From Haloarcula pellucida (GTDB lineage Archaea; Halobacteriota; Halobacteria; Halobacteriales; Haloarculaceae): 64,000 nt of DNA. A program made the translations under genes and the position numbers. The stretch lies in contig NZ_BMOU01000005.1 of NCBI RefSeq assembly GCF_014647235.1, positions 124,379 through 188,378 on the forward strand, given 5' to 3'. The notes under the pieces are model-generated. The model was not told the origin of the DNA, searched no databases, and saw only the letters and a program-made list of their open reading frames with translations. Numbering within the stretch: the stretch's first letter is position 1; every line of letters starts with the position of its first letter. Positions 16,936-26,651 of this stretch are shown in pieces.

Positions 16936-17678
16936 CCCTCGCCTCCGAAGACGGCTTCGGCCGTGCGTTTGACAGCCATCTTCGTGCAGTCGGTGTAGTT
17001 CGGGTTGTACCCGCGAAAGTGCAGGCGGCCGTTGCCACAGGGCCCGTGGGCGGCGTGGCTGTCGTGGTAGGTCACCGCCATCGGCGACACCTCGCCGGAG
17101 GGGTAGACCACGCCCGTGTCGTGTTCGTGCATGTGGCTGCCGTTCTCGACGAGCACGCTCGTCTCCGCGAGGTGGCGGTAGCTGACGAGCGCATGCCCGA
17201 GTTCCTGCTTGGTGAACGCCTCGACGCGGGCGGCGTCCTCGGAGGCCGTCCCCACGACCATCCGGCAGTTCGTACTGAAGGCGAGTTCGTCGAGTTCGTC
17301 GGCGCTGAACCCGCCGCCACCGTCGAAGCCACCGGCGACGCCGTAGTGCAGGCCGCGAGCGCCACACAGCTCCGGGTGTCGCTCCGTGTACGCCTCGAAG
17401 GCGTCGACGAACGCGGCCTTCGTGGCGTCGTCGTACTCGGCCCCGCCGTCGTCGGCGACGAACGGCTCCGATTCCGCCAGCGTGAACGCCGCGTAGCCGC
17501 CCAGCGCGCCGTACTCGACGAACTGGTCGAGGCCGTCGACGACCGCCTCGGCCACCGGCCCGTCGTCCACCCACTCGTCGTAGACGGCGTCGTCGGCGGG
17601 GTAGAGGAACACGGCGGCGCGGGGGCGGCGACCGAACTCGCCGGCCAGCAGGTCGAAGTTCGGGGTCGTGTCTGCCAC
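16932..17678 (-). CDS. Conserved haloarchaeal protein with degenerate HExxH-like motif
   Basis: About 248 residues, no signal peptide. Residues 158-169 read QELGHALVSYRH, which looks like a metalloprotease helix (HELGHAL...) in which the first His is Gln. His-rich segments follow (SHMHEHDTGVV near 181 and MAVTYHDSHAAHGPCG near 200). Cys residues occur near 105, 138, 214 and 231. It may be an inactive peptidase or bind metal by another set of ligands. It is the first gene of a two-gene unit with the Tat protein at 16183. Function unknown. Confidence 0.65.
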   Translation of the reverse strand: MADTTPNFDLLAGEFGRRPRAAVFLYPADDAVYDEWVDDGPVAEAVVDGLDQFVEYGALGGYAAFTLAESEPFVADDGGAEYDDATKAAFVDAFEAYTERHPELCGARGLHYGVAGGFDGGGGFSADELDELAFSTNCRMVVGTASEDAARVEAFTKQELGHALVSYRHLAETSVLVENGSHMHEHDTGVVYPSGEVSPMAVTYHDSHAAHGPCGNGRLHFRGYNPNYTDCTKMAVKRTAEAVFGGEG

Positions 17679-17798
17679 GTCGGCACAGACGGACCGCCAA
17701 ATGATATAGATTCGCCGTCACTTCTGTCGACAGCGAGTCGAAGCCGTCGACCTGTGACGGCCTCCGGTTTGATTGGGACCGGGAGCCAACGGGAACGC

Positions 17799-19103
17799 AT
17801 GGACGAACGGGCAGTCGTCACCGCGTTCCTCCGCAACGACGGCGAGGTGTTGCTCCTCCGCCGGAGCGACGCCGTCGGGTCGTATCAGGGTCGCTGGGGC
17901 GGCGTCGCCGGACACGTCGCGGACGCGAGCGGTGAGCAGCGCGACCCCGAGACGGCCGCGCGGGCCGAGATAGCCGAGGAGACCGGCCTCGCCGACGCCG
18001 TGAGGCTCGTCACCAGCGGCGACCCGTTTCCGGTCGAGGACGCCGACCGCGACACCCGGTGGGTCGTCCACCCGTTCCTGTTCGACTGTGACTCGCGGGC
18101 GGTCGAGACGAACGAGGAGACGACCGAGACGGCGTGGGTCCACCCGCCCGAGATACTGCGCCGCGAGACGGTCCCGCGCCTCTGGACCGCTTACGACCGG
18201 GTGCGGCCCCGCGTGGCGACGGTTCGGGACGACCGGACCCGCGGGTCGGCGTGGCTCTCGGTGCGCGCCCTCGAAGCCCTGCGGGACGAGGCCGCACTGG
18301 CCACAGAGGGCCGAACGGACGAACTCGAATCGGCCGACCGCGACGGGGACGACTGGACGGCACTGGCATCGCTCGCACGAGGACTCCGGGACGCCCGCCC
18401 CTCGATGGCCGTCCTCGCGAACCGCGTGAACCGCGTCATGCTGGCCGCGAGCGACGAACGGACGCCCGAGGCCGTCGAGACGGCCACACGCCGGGCGATC
18501 GGACAGGCTGTCGACGCCGACCGGGAGGCCGCCGAACTGGCCGCCCGGGCGCTCCCGGACCGGGTGGCGACGCTCTCGCGGTCGGGCACCGTCGAGACGG
18601 CGATTCGTATGGCGGACCCCGAGGCCGTACTCGTCGCGGAGTCCCGGCCGGGCGGCGAGGGCGTCGGCGTCGCCGAGTCACTGGCCGATGCGACGGCGGT
18701 GACGCTGACGACCGACGCGGCGCTGGCCTTCGAACTCGACGACTGGGACGCCGACGCCGTCCTCGTCGGTGCCGACCGAGTACTCCCCGACGGCCGCGTC
18801 GTCAACAAGGCCGGGACCCGCGGGGCGGCGCTGGCGGCGACGGAGGCGGGAGCGGAGTGTCTGATCGTCGCGTCGAGCGACAAAGTCGCGGCGACGGCCG
18901 ACTACGACCTCGAACATCGCGACGCCGCCGAGGTGTACGACGGCGACGCGGACCTAGCGGTGGTGAACCCGACCTTCGACGTGACGCCGGCGGACGCGGT
19001 GACGGCCGTCGTGACCGAACAGGGCCGACTGAACACCGCCGAAGTCGAGGCTGTGGCCGCCGCCCACCGAGAGTGGGCCACGTGGGACGACGCTCAGTCG
19101 TAG
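17799..19103 (+). CDS. Nudix-domain/IF-2B-like fusion protein
   Basis: About 434 residues. Residues 1-140 form a Nudix fold (AVVTAFLRNDGEVLLLRRSD), but the box near 38-64 ends ARAEIAEETGL, so the Arg of the usual REUXEEXGU is Ala. Residues from about 185 belong to the eIF-2B alpha/R15P isomerase family, shown by VLVGADRVLPDGRVVNKAGT and ECLIVASSDKVA. The second half could isomerise a sugar phosphate, as ribose-1,5-bisphosphate isomerase does in archaeal nucleoside breakdown, and the first half may bind or hydrolyse a nucleotide. The ATG at 17799 was chosen because the frame upstream is a shadow of the divergent gene. Confidence 0.85.
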   Translation: MDERAVVTAFLRNDGEVLLLRRSDAVGSYQGRWGGVAGHVADASGEQRDPETAARAEIAEETGLADAVRLVTSGDPFPVEDADRDTRWVVHPFLFDCDSRAVETNEETTETAWVHPPEILRRETVPRLWTAYDRVRPRVATVRDDRTRGSAWLSVRALEALRDEAALATEGRTDELESADRDGDDWTALASLARGLRDARPSMAVLANRVNRVMLAASDERTPEAVETATRRAIGQAVDADREAAELAARALPDRVATLSRSGTVETAIRMADPEAVLVAESRPGGEGVGVAESLADATAVTLTTDAALAFELDDWDADAVLVGADRVLPDGRVVNKAGTRGAALAATEAGAECLIVASSDKVAATADYDLEHRDAAEVYDGDADLAVVNPTFDVTPADAVTAVVTEQGRLNTAEVEAVAAAHREWATWDDAQS

Positions 19104-19735
19104 CGGGCGACCGCTCGGACGGGCGCGCCGTCGCCGCCGGCGAGTTGCAGCGGCATCGCGAGCAGTTCGAACCGGTCGGGGAGGCCCGCGAGGTTCGCGA
19201 GGTTCTCCACGACGAGGCAGTCGTTCCCCAGCAGTTCGTGGTGGGCCTGAAACCCCTCGGGTTCGTCGGCGGCCGCCGCGTCGGTGGGCGTCGGGTCGAC
19301 GTTCAGGGCGTCGATTGCCACGTCGTAGCCGTGTTCGACGCAGTGACGGGCGGCGTCGGGGGTGAGGAACGGATGTTCGAAGTACCGGGGGTCCCCCCAG
19401 TGGGCGTCCCACCCCGTCCGGAGGACCACGACGTCGGCCTCGACCGCCGGGAGGTCCGCCGGGCGGATTCGGCCACGGGGGTCGCGGTCGCGCAGGTCCA
19501 CGAGGACGGCGTCCCACGCAAACCGCGAGACGGCGAAGTCGTCGACGGTCCGGCCGTCGGCTTCCGTGTGACTCGGCGCGTCGACGTGCGTGCCGGTGTG
19601 ACTGCCGCAGTCCACGCTGGAGACGCGGTAACCGTCGGCCTCGACGGTGGCGTGGGGCGAGACGGACACCGGCGGGTCACCGGGGAACACGGGCATCCCC
19701 GATCGAATCGGCTGTGAGAGGTCGGCGTAGGGCAT
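19094..19735 (-). CDS. Cyclase/kynurenine formamidase-like metal hydrolase
   Basis: About 213 residues, the size of the cyclase (PF04199) family. The metal motif HTGTHVDAPSH lies near residue 46, preceded by the N-terminal DLSQPIRSGMPVFPGDPP typical of the family. Members hydrolyse amides such as N-formylkynurenine; the substrate here is not known. It converges with the Nudix/IF-2B gene, overlapping by ten bases. Confidence 0.87.
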   Translation of the reverse strand: MPYADLSQPIRSGMPVFPGDPPVSVSPHATVEADGYRVSSVDCGSHTGTHVDAPSHTEADGRTVDDFAVSRFAWDAVLVDLRDRDPRGRIRPADLPAVEADVVVLRTGWDAHWGDPRYFEHPFLTPDAARHCVEHGYDVAIDALNVDPTPTDAAAADEPEGFQAHHELLGNDCLVVENLANLAGLPDRFELLAMPLQLAGGDGAPVRAVARYD

Positions 19736-19742
19736 AGCACCG

Positions 19743-19944
19743 ATGCGTGGGCCGGGAAGAAACGTCTGGCGCTGGTTCGGCCGGACCGTTTCGCTTCGAG
19801 GACCGCTTCCTTCGCTCGCGGTTCACGTCGGTCACCGCTGCGCTTCTCCGAGGCGCTTCACTTCGTCCAGCCCCTCGCTGTTGCTCTCCGGCTCACTTCG
19901 TTCGCCGTTTCGCTTCGAGGTTCTTCGTTTCACTCAGAACCTCG
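19743..19944. repeat. Haloarchaeal CGCTTCG/CACTTCG-type intergenic sequence
   Basis: No gene seen. The sequence is built from words such as TTTCGCTTCGAGG (seen twice, near 19788 and 19909), TTCGCTCGCGG and CACTTCGT. It is the reverse-strand form of the GAGCG/GAAGTG words found at 7461-7666 and 40198-40345. It lies between two genes on the minus strand. Confidence 0.4.
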
Positions 19945-20691
19945 CTACTGTTCGTCTAGGACGACGGGGACGCCGGCCTCGGCCACGTCGGCGGCGAACT
20001 CACGGGCGTCGGCTTCGAGGTTCGAGAAGGTGTTGTAGTGGACCGGCATGACGAGACGCGGTTCGATAGTCGCGGCGAGGGCGGCCGCCTCGTGGCGGTC
20101 CATCGTCGCTCGCGGGCCGATAGGGGGACAGAACAGCGAGGTGTCGAGCGTGCGGTGGCCCGGCAGGACGTCGCTGTCACCGGGGTAGTAGACGCGCGTG
20201 CCGTCGACGCTGACCATGAACCCACAGCCGAACCCTTCGGGGTGGTACGGCGACCCGTCGGGGAGGGTGTGCGGGCCGTCGGGTTCGTTGTGTGCGGGCG
20301 TCGTCCATATCGGGACGTCGTCGACGGTCACCTGTGCTTTCGCGTCGACCTGCCGGACCTCGTAGGGTAAGTCGACGATGGGCGGCAGGTCCCGTTCGAC
20401 GTCTCGGCCGTCGATACCTTCGAAGGCGACGATGGTCGTGTCCTCGCCGGCGACGCGCTCGATGCCGTCCGGGTCGTAGTGGTGGACGTGCGTGACACAG
20501 ACGATGTCGGCGTCCCCAGGGCGGTAGTCGGTGCTCGGTGGGTGACCGACGCCGTCCTCGTACGGCTCCCACTCCCCGGTCAGAACGCCGTAGCGTCCCG
20601 GGTCCGTGTAGACGACGGTGTCGTCGCCAGCGATACGGATAGTGGCGTACCCGAGCCAGTCGACGGTCACCCCCTCGTGGTGTACGGTCAT
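19945..20691 (-). CDS. MBL-fold (UlaG-like) metal-dependent hydrolase
   Basis: About 248 residues. Metallo-beta-lactamase fold with VTHVHHYDPDGI for the first metal ligands, TPAHNEPDGPH in the middle, YYPGDSDVLPG, and MPVHYNTF near the C-terminus. The protein is of the UlaG/UPF0173 branch. Substrate is unknown. The ATG at 20691 (start MTVHHEGVTVDWLGYATIRI) was used; the longer frame to 20748 overlaps the end of the phoU gene by four bases, so that start cannot be excluded. Confidence 0.83.
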   Translation of the reverse strand: MTVHHEGVTVDWLGYATIRIAGDDTVVYTDPGRYGVLTGEWEPYEDGVGHPPSTDYRPGDADIVCVTHVHHYDPDGIERVAGEDTTIVAFEGIDGRDVERDLPPIVDLPYEVRQVDAKAQVTVDDVPIWTTPAHNEPDGPHTLPDGSPYHPEGFGCGFMVSVDGTRVYYPGDSDVLPGHRTLDTSLFCPPIGPRATMDRHEAAALAATIEPRLVMPVHYNTFSNLEADAREFAADVAEAGVPVVLDEQ

Positions 20692-20744
20692 CGGGTGATG
20701 TACGCACCGCAACGGGGATAAACCGGCGGTTTCGGTCGACGGAC

Positions 20745-21788
20745 TCACTCCGCCAGTTGCCCTTCGACCGTCGCGTCGCCGACGTGCTCGCTCAGTTCAC
20801 CGTCGCGGATGGCGGTCCGGAGGGCGAGTTCGGCCACGTTCCCGCCGTGTTCGGCGGTCCGACCGATGCTGTCGAGGACGTGGGTCAGTCGGTACGCGGC
20901 GTCCGTCGACTCGAAGAGGCGACGGTCGAGCGCCTCGATGTCCGACCTGAGGGCGTCACGGGCGTGCAGGGCCTCGCGAGCGGCGTCGACGCCCGCGTCG
21001 CCGACGATGGCGTGGACCGCGTCCTCGACGATGTCGCGGGCCGTCGCCGCGAGGTCGGTAATCTCCTCGGCCGTCGCGTCGTCTATGCGGCCGTCCAGTT
21101 CCTCGGCCGTCCGCGCGATACGCTCGGCGTGGTCGCCGACCCGTTCGAGTTCCCGGGCGGTGACCCAGCAGACGAACAGTTCAGAGCGGGTCAGGCCGAG
21201 CGCGTCCATCTCGTCGAAGCGGGCCAGTCCGCGCTCGAAGTAGCGGTCGACCATGGCGTACAGGCGGTCGGCCTGGTCGTCCCTGTCAGCGGGACTGTCC
21301 ACCGCCGTCGGGCCGGTCAGGGCGGCCGTCGCGTCGCGGTGCATCGACAGCACCACGAACTGGAGTTGGCGGACCGACTGCGTGATGGACACCTCGTCGG
21401 CGTCCAGTAGCGTCCGGACCGTCATCGTCGTCGCCGTCGACTCGGTGACGGTGACGCCAGTCAGCGTCCGGGTGACGCGCTCGACGGCGCGCCGTTGCTC
21501 GTCACTGAACTCGTCGGGCGCGTCGAACTCGAGTACTTCGACGCCCGCGGCGTAGGCCGCACGGAGGGCGCGTTCGATACACGTGGAGTCGGCGTGCGGG
21601 ACCGTCAGGGTGAGGCGGCCCGTCGTCTCCCGGTCGCGTTCCTGTGGCTGGATGACGAGGACCCCGTCGATGTGCGTGTGGAGGTCGACGATAGACCCCG
21701 TCTCGATGCCGGCCACTTCGGCCCACTCCTTGGGGAGCGAGACGGTGTAGGTGCCGCCGCCGACCTGCTGTATCTTGCGTGTTTCCAT
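20745..21788 (-). CDS. phoU: PhoU-family phosphate regulator with AbrB-like DNA-binding domain
   Basis: About 347 residues. The N-terminal 50 residues (RKIQQVGGGTYTVSLPKEWAE) form a SpoVT/AbrB swapped-hairpin DNA-binding domain. The C-terminal half is a PhoU helical domain with ELERVGDHAERIARTAEEL and a second repeat DSIGRTAEHGGNVAELAL. It follows pstB after about 105 bases on the same strand, as expected for a regulator of phosphate uptake. An 8-bp-arm inverted repeat sits two bases upstream of its start. It probably binds DNA and senses transporter state; this is inference. Confidence 0.9.
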   Translation of the reverse strand: METRKIQQVGGGTYTVSLPKEWAEVAGIETGSIVDLHTHIDGVLVIQPQERDRETTGRLTLTVPHADSTCIERALRAAYAAGVEVLEFDAPDEFSDEQRRAVERVTRTLTGVTVTESTATTMTVRTLLDADEVSITQSVRQLQFVVLSMHRDATAALTGPTAVDSPADRDDQADRLYAMVDRYFERGLARFDEMDALGLTRSELFVCWVTARELERVGDHAERIARTAEELDGRIDDATAEEITDLAATARDIVEDAVHAIVGDAGVDAAREALHARDALRSDIEALDRRLFESTDAAYRLTHVLDSIGRTAEHGGNVAELALRTAIRDGELSEHVGDATVEGQLAE

Positions 21789-21790
21789 CG

Positions 21791-21824
21791 GTCGCGTGTG
21801 TCGTGATAGTCACACCCACGCGAC
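21791..21824. promoter_or_regulatory. Inverted repeat upstream of phoU
   Basis: Arms GTCGCGTG (21791-21798) and CACGCGAC (21817-21824) are perfect complements, and an inner GTGTG/CACAC pair (21796-21800 and 21811-21815) overlaps them. It lies between pstB and phoU, directly before the phoU start. It could be an operator for PhoU itself or a hairpin in the transcript. Confidence 0.5.
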
Positions 21825-21893
21825 GGGACGACGCCCTGCGTGGGGAACGATACGGTCGTGGTCGGTGCGCCGGACGACGGCGCGCCGGCGCAG

Positions 21894-22820
21894 TTACCCG
21901 AACTTCCCGGTGATGTAGTCCTCGACGCGCTGGCTCTCGGGGTTCTCGAATATCTTGTCCGTGTCGTCGTACTCGACGAGTTCCCCGCCGGTGAGGAAGA
22001 CGGCCGTCTGGTCGGAGATACGGGCCGCCTGCTGCATGTTGTGCGTGACGATGACGACGGTGTACTCTTCCGAGAGTTCCTCGACGAGGTCCTCTATCTT
22101 CGAGGTGGCGATCGGGTCCAGCGCCGAGGCCGGTTCGTCCATCAGGATGACCTCGGGGTCGACGGCGAGACAGCGAGCGATGCAGAGTCGCTGTTGCTGG
22201 CCGCCAGACAGACCGAGGGCGTTGTCGTCGAGTCGGTCGTTGACCTCGTCCCACAGCGCCGCCTGTTTCAGCGAGCGCTCGACGAGTTCGTCCTCCTCGG
22301 CGGTGTCGTCGCGGCCGAACAGGCGCGCCAGTAGTCCCTTCTCGATGTCGCCGTGCTTGCGCGGGCCATAGGAGATGTTCTCCCGGATGGATTTGGGGAA
22401 GGGGTTGGGTGACTGAAACACCATGCCGATGCGCTTGCGCAGTTCGACGAGGTTGGCGTTCGGGTCGTAGATCTCCGTTCCGTCGAGTTCGACCGAGCCG
22501 TCGATTCGGGCGGCCTTGATGCGGTCGTTCATCCGATTGAGACACCGCAGGTACGTCGACTTCCCACAGCCAGATGGGCCGATGAGCGCCGTCACGGAGT
22601 TCTCCGGGATGGCCATCGAGACGTCCTTCAGTGCGTGGTCGTCGCCGTACCAGACGTTCAGATCTTCGACCGAGAGCTTCGGGTCGCCCGCGAAGTCGTA
22701 GTCGGTCCACGCTTCGCGGACCCGCTCTTCGGTCTCGCCGGCCGTCGTGGTCGACGTCGGCTGCGTGTCTGTACCCTCTGTCGTCTGCTTCGTCTCGCTG
22801 TCGTTAAGCGCGTTACTCAT
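21894..22820 (-). CDS. pstB: Phosphate ABC transporter ATP-binding protein
   Basis: About 308 residues. Walker [21 protein letters not shown], the PstB-typical [19 protein letters not shown], signature [16 protein letters not shown] and Walker [14 protein letters not shown] are all present. The first 50 residues are a Thr/Glu-rich extension common in haloarchaeal PstB. An acidic insert ([11 protein letters not shown]) sits in the helical region. It overlaps pstA by eight bases, so it is coupled to it. Confidence 0.96.
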   Translation of the reverse strand: MSNALNDSETKQTTEGTDTQPTSTTTAGETEERVREAWTDYDFAGDPKLSVEDLNVWYGDDHALKDVSMAIPENSVTALIGPSGCGKSTYLRCLNRMNDRIKAARIDGSVELDGTEIYDPNANLVELRKRIGMVFQSPNPFPKSIRENISYGPRKHGDIEKGLLARLFGRDDTAEEDELVERSLKQAALWDEVNDRLDDNALGLSGGQQQRLCIARCLAVDPEVILMDEPASALDPIATSKIEDLVEELSEEYTVVIVTHNMQQAARISDQTAVFLTGGELVEYDDTDKIFENPESQRVEDYITGKFG

Positions 22821-25464
22821 GGGTTAGTTTCCTCCGGAAGTAGGTCCGCGCCGTGATACCCACGGCGTAGAAGGTCAGTACGACCAGCAACAGGACGAAC
22901 GCCGACGCCCACCCCATCGACGGGGAGCCGCTGACACCGGCGGCGATGACCGCCCACACCTGCGTCGGCAACGAGGCCGACGCCGAGAGGAGCGCGTCGT
23001 TGGCGACGAACGGCGGTTGCGCGGTGAAGCGGAAGCCGTCCAGCACCTGTGCCGACTCCGTGGCGTTCAGCGTGGATCCTAACACGAGGATGAGCGGAGC
23101 CGTCTCGCCAGCGATACGGCCGACGCCGAGGATGACGCCGGTGATGACGCCGGGCATCGCGGCCGGCAGGACGACGCTCTTGATCGTCTCCCACTGGGAG
23201 ACGCCCAGCGCCGCACTCGCGTCCCGATACTCGTCGGGGACCGACTTGACCGCCTCGCGGCTGGTGATCAGCACCAGCGGCAGGAGCATGAACCCGAGGA
23301 CGAGCATCCCCGCGAGCAGAGACTCGTCGCCGCCCAGTCGGGGGATGAGGAAGGCAGCCCCGAACAGACCGAACACGATGCTCGGGGTCGACCACAGGGC
23401 GTTGGTCGCGATCTCGACCAGCGCGGTGAAGCGGCCCTGCTCGGCGTACTCGGTGAGGAAGACGGCCGCACCGACACCCAGCGGCACCGCAAAGAGCGTC
23501 GCGCCGGTGACCAACCACACCGTGCCGACGACGGCGGGCAAGATGCCGCCGGGTTCGGTCCCCAGCGGGATGTACGTCTGCATCGTCATCGGCCACGAGA
23601 GCGTCCCGGCGTTGGCGACGCTGACACCGAGTACGGTGAAGGACACCTTCGTCACGGCGACGTGAAGCCCCAGCAGGGTCAGAAAGCCGGCGACGCCGGT
23701 CAGGCCGAGGGCTATCTCCTCGCCCAGCAAGCGTCGCTGGAGCGTCTCCCCGGACTGGCGTTTCGCGTACGCGACCAGCGCCGTGGCGGCACTCGCAGCC
23801 ACGGCGCCGGCCAGCGCGACGCCCGGGACGACGTTGACCGGACCGACGCTGGGCGTGACCGTCGCCGTCGCCTGCAGGAAGAGGGCCGACGTCAGCAGGG
23901 CGAGGCTGCCGAACACCCCGAGCGTGAACAGCGTCGCGCGATCCTGTGCGCGGTCGGCCAGCGTCCCCTCGCCGGCGAGGACGCCGGCCAGCGGAAGGGC
24001 CGCGAGTACGACGGCGGCGACGGCGGCCAGCACGACCACGGCGACGCCGAGCGTCCCACCCAGCGGGAGGCCGAGCGGTCGCGGGCCGACGAGGAGGAAC
24101 AGACCGGTCAGCGCGACCGTTCCCGCGACGGCCAGCGGGAGGGTCTGTCGAATCGTCTCGGCCCACCCGACGCGACTGCCGACGTTCCGCAGCGAGCCGT
24201 ACGTCCGGAAGAAGTAGACGGACAGCAACAGCGCCGGGGCGACGAGCAGGAGCGACCCGACCGTCGGTTCCGGCGTCACCGCGATTGCGGTGTCGAGCGA
24301 CTGTTGGGCCCGGTTGACCTGTACCGAGTAGGTGAACGGGTAGGCCAGTCGGTCGCCGGTGACGAGTACGGACAGGAGGACGGCGGCGACCGAGCCCACG
24401 GCGGCGAGCGGCAGGAGTCGGAACAGTTGGCGCGCGCCGGTGTGCCAGTCGTCCGTCCCCGCGGGCGTCCGTGCGGCGTTCACCACGACCACGAGCAGCG
24501 GCGCGAGCAGGACGAGCGCCGAGAGCGCCCCGATGGTGAACCCGTGGAGCGCGTAGCCGACGCCTTTCACCGTCACGAACACGACGATGGTCGCCATGAC
24601 GGCGACCATCAGGAACACGTTCAGATTGATGACGAGGAAGGCACCGAACTCGCGCCCGCGGGCGCCAAAGCCGGCCCGACACTTCGCGGCCGACCACGAC
24701 GAGAGAATCGCCCCGACGAGGACGAAAATCGGGATGACCGCGCCACCGGTGAACCCGCCGGAGAGCGACTGGGGGTTCCACTGCCAGCCGACGCCGACGA
24801 CGGCCGTCGCGATAGTGAGGCCGAGCGTCCCGACGACGAGCGCCGCGGGAATCGTCGACCCGACGTCCTCGCGCGGGAGGACCGTCAGGGCCGAGAGGAC
24901 CAGTCCGGCACCCAGCGCGACGGCGACCCACGCCGGCGAGTCGAAGCCGACGAGCGAACCGCCGATAGCGGCCCCGAGAGTCAGCCCGAGAGCGCCGAAG
25001 ACGACGCCAGCGAGCAAGCCGGCGCTCGTGTTCGGGCTGGTGTCGACCGTCTCGACGCGCGAGGCCACGCCAGCGACGGCGACGGCGACGGCCTCGACGA
25101 CGAGCGTGAGGCCCAGCAGCGTCGCCAGCGTCACCGGGACCGCGTAGGCCAGCACCGTCAGACCGAGCGTGCTGACGACCAGTCCGAGCGCGATGCCGCG
25201 GACCCGCTGGGACTCGACCGGCGTGACGTTGGCCCACGAGGAGACGCCGACGATGCCGACGCCGCCGACGACGACGGCAAGAATCAGCCCGAGCGACTCG
25301 CCCAGCGCCGCGCCGCTGGCGCTCAGCGGGACGGCGTCGACGAGCGTGACCATCCCGAGCGCGAACGTCAGGACGCTGAGGCCGATGGCGGCGTCGAGGC
25401 CCCGGTCGTAGACGTTCGACTCCGCGTTGACCAGCGTCGTCTCGGTAGCGTATCCCTCGCTCAT
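22813..25464 (-). CDS. pstA: Phosphate ABC transporter permease PstA with long N-terminal membrane region
   Basis: About 883 residues, far longer than usual PstA (about 300). The last 250 residues are the true permease, with the coupling loop [23 protein letters not shown] and [16 protein letters not shown]. The first 630 residues hold roughly 15-17 hydrophobic segments, without an obvious second coupling loop. Both parts are in one open frame without a break. It overlaps pstC by four bases and pstB by eight. The extension may be a membrane sensor or scaffold; no family is recognised for it. Confidence 0.9.
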   Translation of the reverse strand: MSEGYATETTLVNAESNVYDRGLDAAIGLSVLTFALGMVTLVDAVPLSASGAALGESLGLILAVVVGGVGIVGVSSWANVTPVESQRVRGIALGLVVSTLGLTVLAYAVPVTLATLLGLTLVVEAVAVAVAGVASRVETVDTSPNTSAGLLAGVVFGALGLTLGAAIGGSLVGFDSPAWVAVALGAGLVLSALTVLPREDVGSTIPAALVVGTLGLTIATAVVGVGWQWNPQSLSGGFTGGAVIPIFVLVGAILSSWSAAKCRAGFGARGREFGAFLVINLNVFLMVAVMATIVVFVTVKGVGYALHGFTIGALSALVLLAPLLVVVVNAARTPAGTDDWHTGARQLFRLLPLAAVGSVAAVLLSVLVTGDRLAYPFTYSVQVNRAQQSLDTAIAVTPEPTVGSLLLVAPALLLSVYFFRTYGSLRNVGSRVGWAETIRQTLPLAVAGTVALTGLFLLVGPRPLGLPLGGTLGVAVVVLAAVAAVVLAALPLAGVLAGEGTLADRAQDRATLFTLGVFGSLALLTSALFLQATATVTPSVGPVNVVPGVALAGAVAASAATALVAYAKRQSGETLQRRLLGEEIALGLTGVAGFLTLLGLHVAVTKVSFTVLGVSVANAGTLSWPMTMQTYIPLGTEPGGILPAVVGTVWLVTGATLFAVPLGVGAAVFLTEYAEQGRFTALVEIATNALWSTPSIVFGLFGAAFLIPRLGGDESLLAGMLVLGFMLLPLVLITSREAVKSVPDEYRDASAALGVSQWETIKSVVLPAAMPGVITGVILGVGRIAGETAPLILVLGSTLNATESAQVLDGFRFTAQPPFVANDALLSASASLPTQVWAVIAAGVSGSPSMGWASAFVLLLVVLTFYAVGITARTYFRRKLTHE

Positions 25465-26582
25465 GCTTCACCCCGGAGTTTCTCGCGCATCTGGCGCTCG
25501 ATGTACTGGGAGACGACGCTCATGCCCGCGACGATGACGAACAGCATCACGCCCGCGACGAACAGCACGTCGACCGTACTCTCCGAGGCGCTCCCGTAGT
25601 TGACCGCGATGAGACTCGTCAGCGTCGCGCTCGCGTCGAAGACGTCGAACAGCGGGTTCGCGAGGCCGACGCCGGCGGCCATGATGGCCGCGACAGCCAT
25701 CGTCTCGCCGATGGCCCGGCCCAGTCCGAGGATGACCCCGGCGGAGATACCCGAGAACGCGGCGGGGATGGAGATGCTCTTCATCGTCTGCCAGCGGGTC
25801 GCGCCCATCGCGATGGAGCCGTCACCCATCGCGTCGGGGACGCTGGAGAGGGCGTCCTCGCCGACGGAGACGACCGTCGGGAGCGCCATCACGCCGACGA
25901 CCACGCCCGCGATGAGGAAGCTCGCGCCGTCGTCGAGGAACGACTGCTGGACGAAGCCGTTCAGCACCTGGAAGCCGATGAAGCCGTAGACGATAGAGGG
26001 AATCCCGGCCAGCACCTCGACGCCGGGTTTGATTATCTCGCGCAGTCCGTCGCTGGCCACCTCGGCGATGAACAGCGCGCCGAACAGACCCAGCGGTCCG
26101 GCGATGGCGCCCGCGATGAGCGTGACCATCACCGTCCCCCAGATGGCGGGAATCAGCGAATAGGCCCCGCCGGCGGGGTTCCAGTAGCTCGTGCTGGTCG
26201 GCAGGACGGCGTCGAGCCAGAAGAACCAGCGAACCTCCCCGCCCTGAATCGGGACGAGCAAGAGCCCCAGCCCGTGTTCGACGAACGCCGGGAAGGCGCT
26301 GGCAAAGAGGAAGATAGTGATGAAGGTGACAGTCAACACCGTCAGCACGGTGGCGATTAGCGTCAGCAATCGTGCTATCTCGGCTTGGTACGTGACCCAC
26401 CCCAGTGCGGTCACGAAGATGAACGCGCCGACCATCGGGACGGCGATGGCCGGACGAAAGAGGAACACCAGAATCGTCGCCGCGAGCGTCGCCGCCGACG
26501 CGCCGACTGCCAGCAGTGACCCCTCTGTCGCGTCCCCGCCGAGGATCGTCTCTCGTGTGTTCGTACGTACGTCGTCTATCAT
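25461..26582 (-). CDS. pstC: Phosphate ABC transporter permease PstC
   Basis: About 373 residues with seven to eight hydrophobic helices. The coupling loop is GSIAMGATRWQTMKSISIPA followed by GRAIGETMAVAAIMA, and the PstC-like EVLAGIPSIVYGFIGF lies before it. The first 75 residues form two extra helices often seen in haloarchaea. It follows pstS after about 70 bases and overlaps pstA by four. Confidence 0.95.
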   Translation of the reverse strand: MIDDVRTNTRETILGGDATEGSLLAVGASAATLAATILVFLFRPAIAVPMVGAFIFVTALGWVTYQAEIARLLTLIATVLTVLTVTFITIFLFASAFPAFVEHGLGLLLVPIQGGEVRWFFWLDAVLPTSTSYWNPAGGAYSLIPAIWGTVMVTLIAGAIAGPLGLFGALFIAEVASDGLREIIKPGVEVLAGIPSIVYGFIGFQVLNGFVQQSFLDDGASFLIAGVVVGVMALPTVVSVGEDALSSVPDAMGDGSIAMGATRWQTMKSISIPAAFSGISAGVILGLGRAIGETMAVAAIMAAGVGLANPLFDVFDASATLTSLIAVNYGSASESTVDVLFVAGVMLFVIVAGMSVVSQYIERQMREKLRGEA

Positions 26583-26651
26583 ATCGTTGTATCAAAAACC
26601 GGTGCGGTCGGCGTCCTGTCTCCCCGGCAGCCGTGTCCGCGCCGTGGCTGC

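Noticed and set aside
16183-17721. A single open frame of 512 codons on the minus strand
   Set aside because: The upstream part is Arg-rich and overlaps a better, acidic frame (16932-17678). Only the part after the ATG at 16935, with a Tat signal, looks like a real protein.
22817-25471. Long open frame of 884 codons on the same strand as pstA
   Set aside because: Arg-rich shadow caused by high GC in a shifted frame of pstA.
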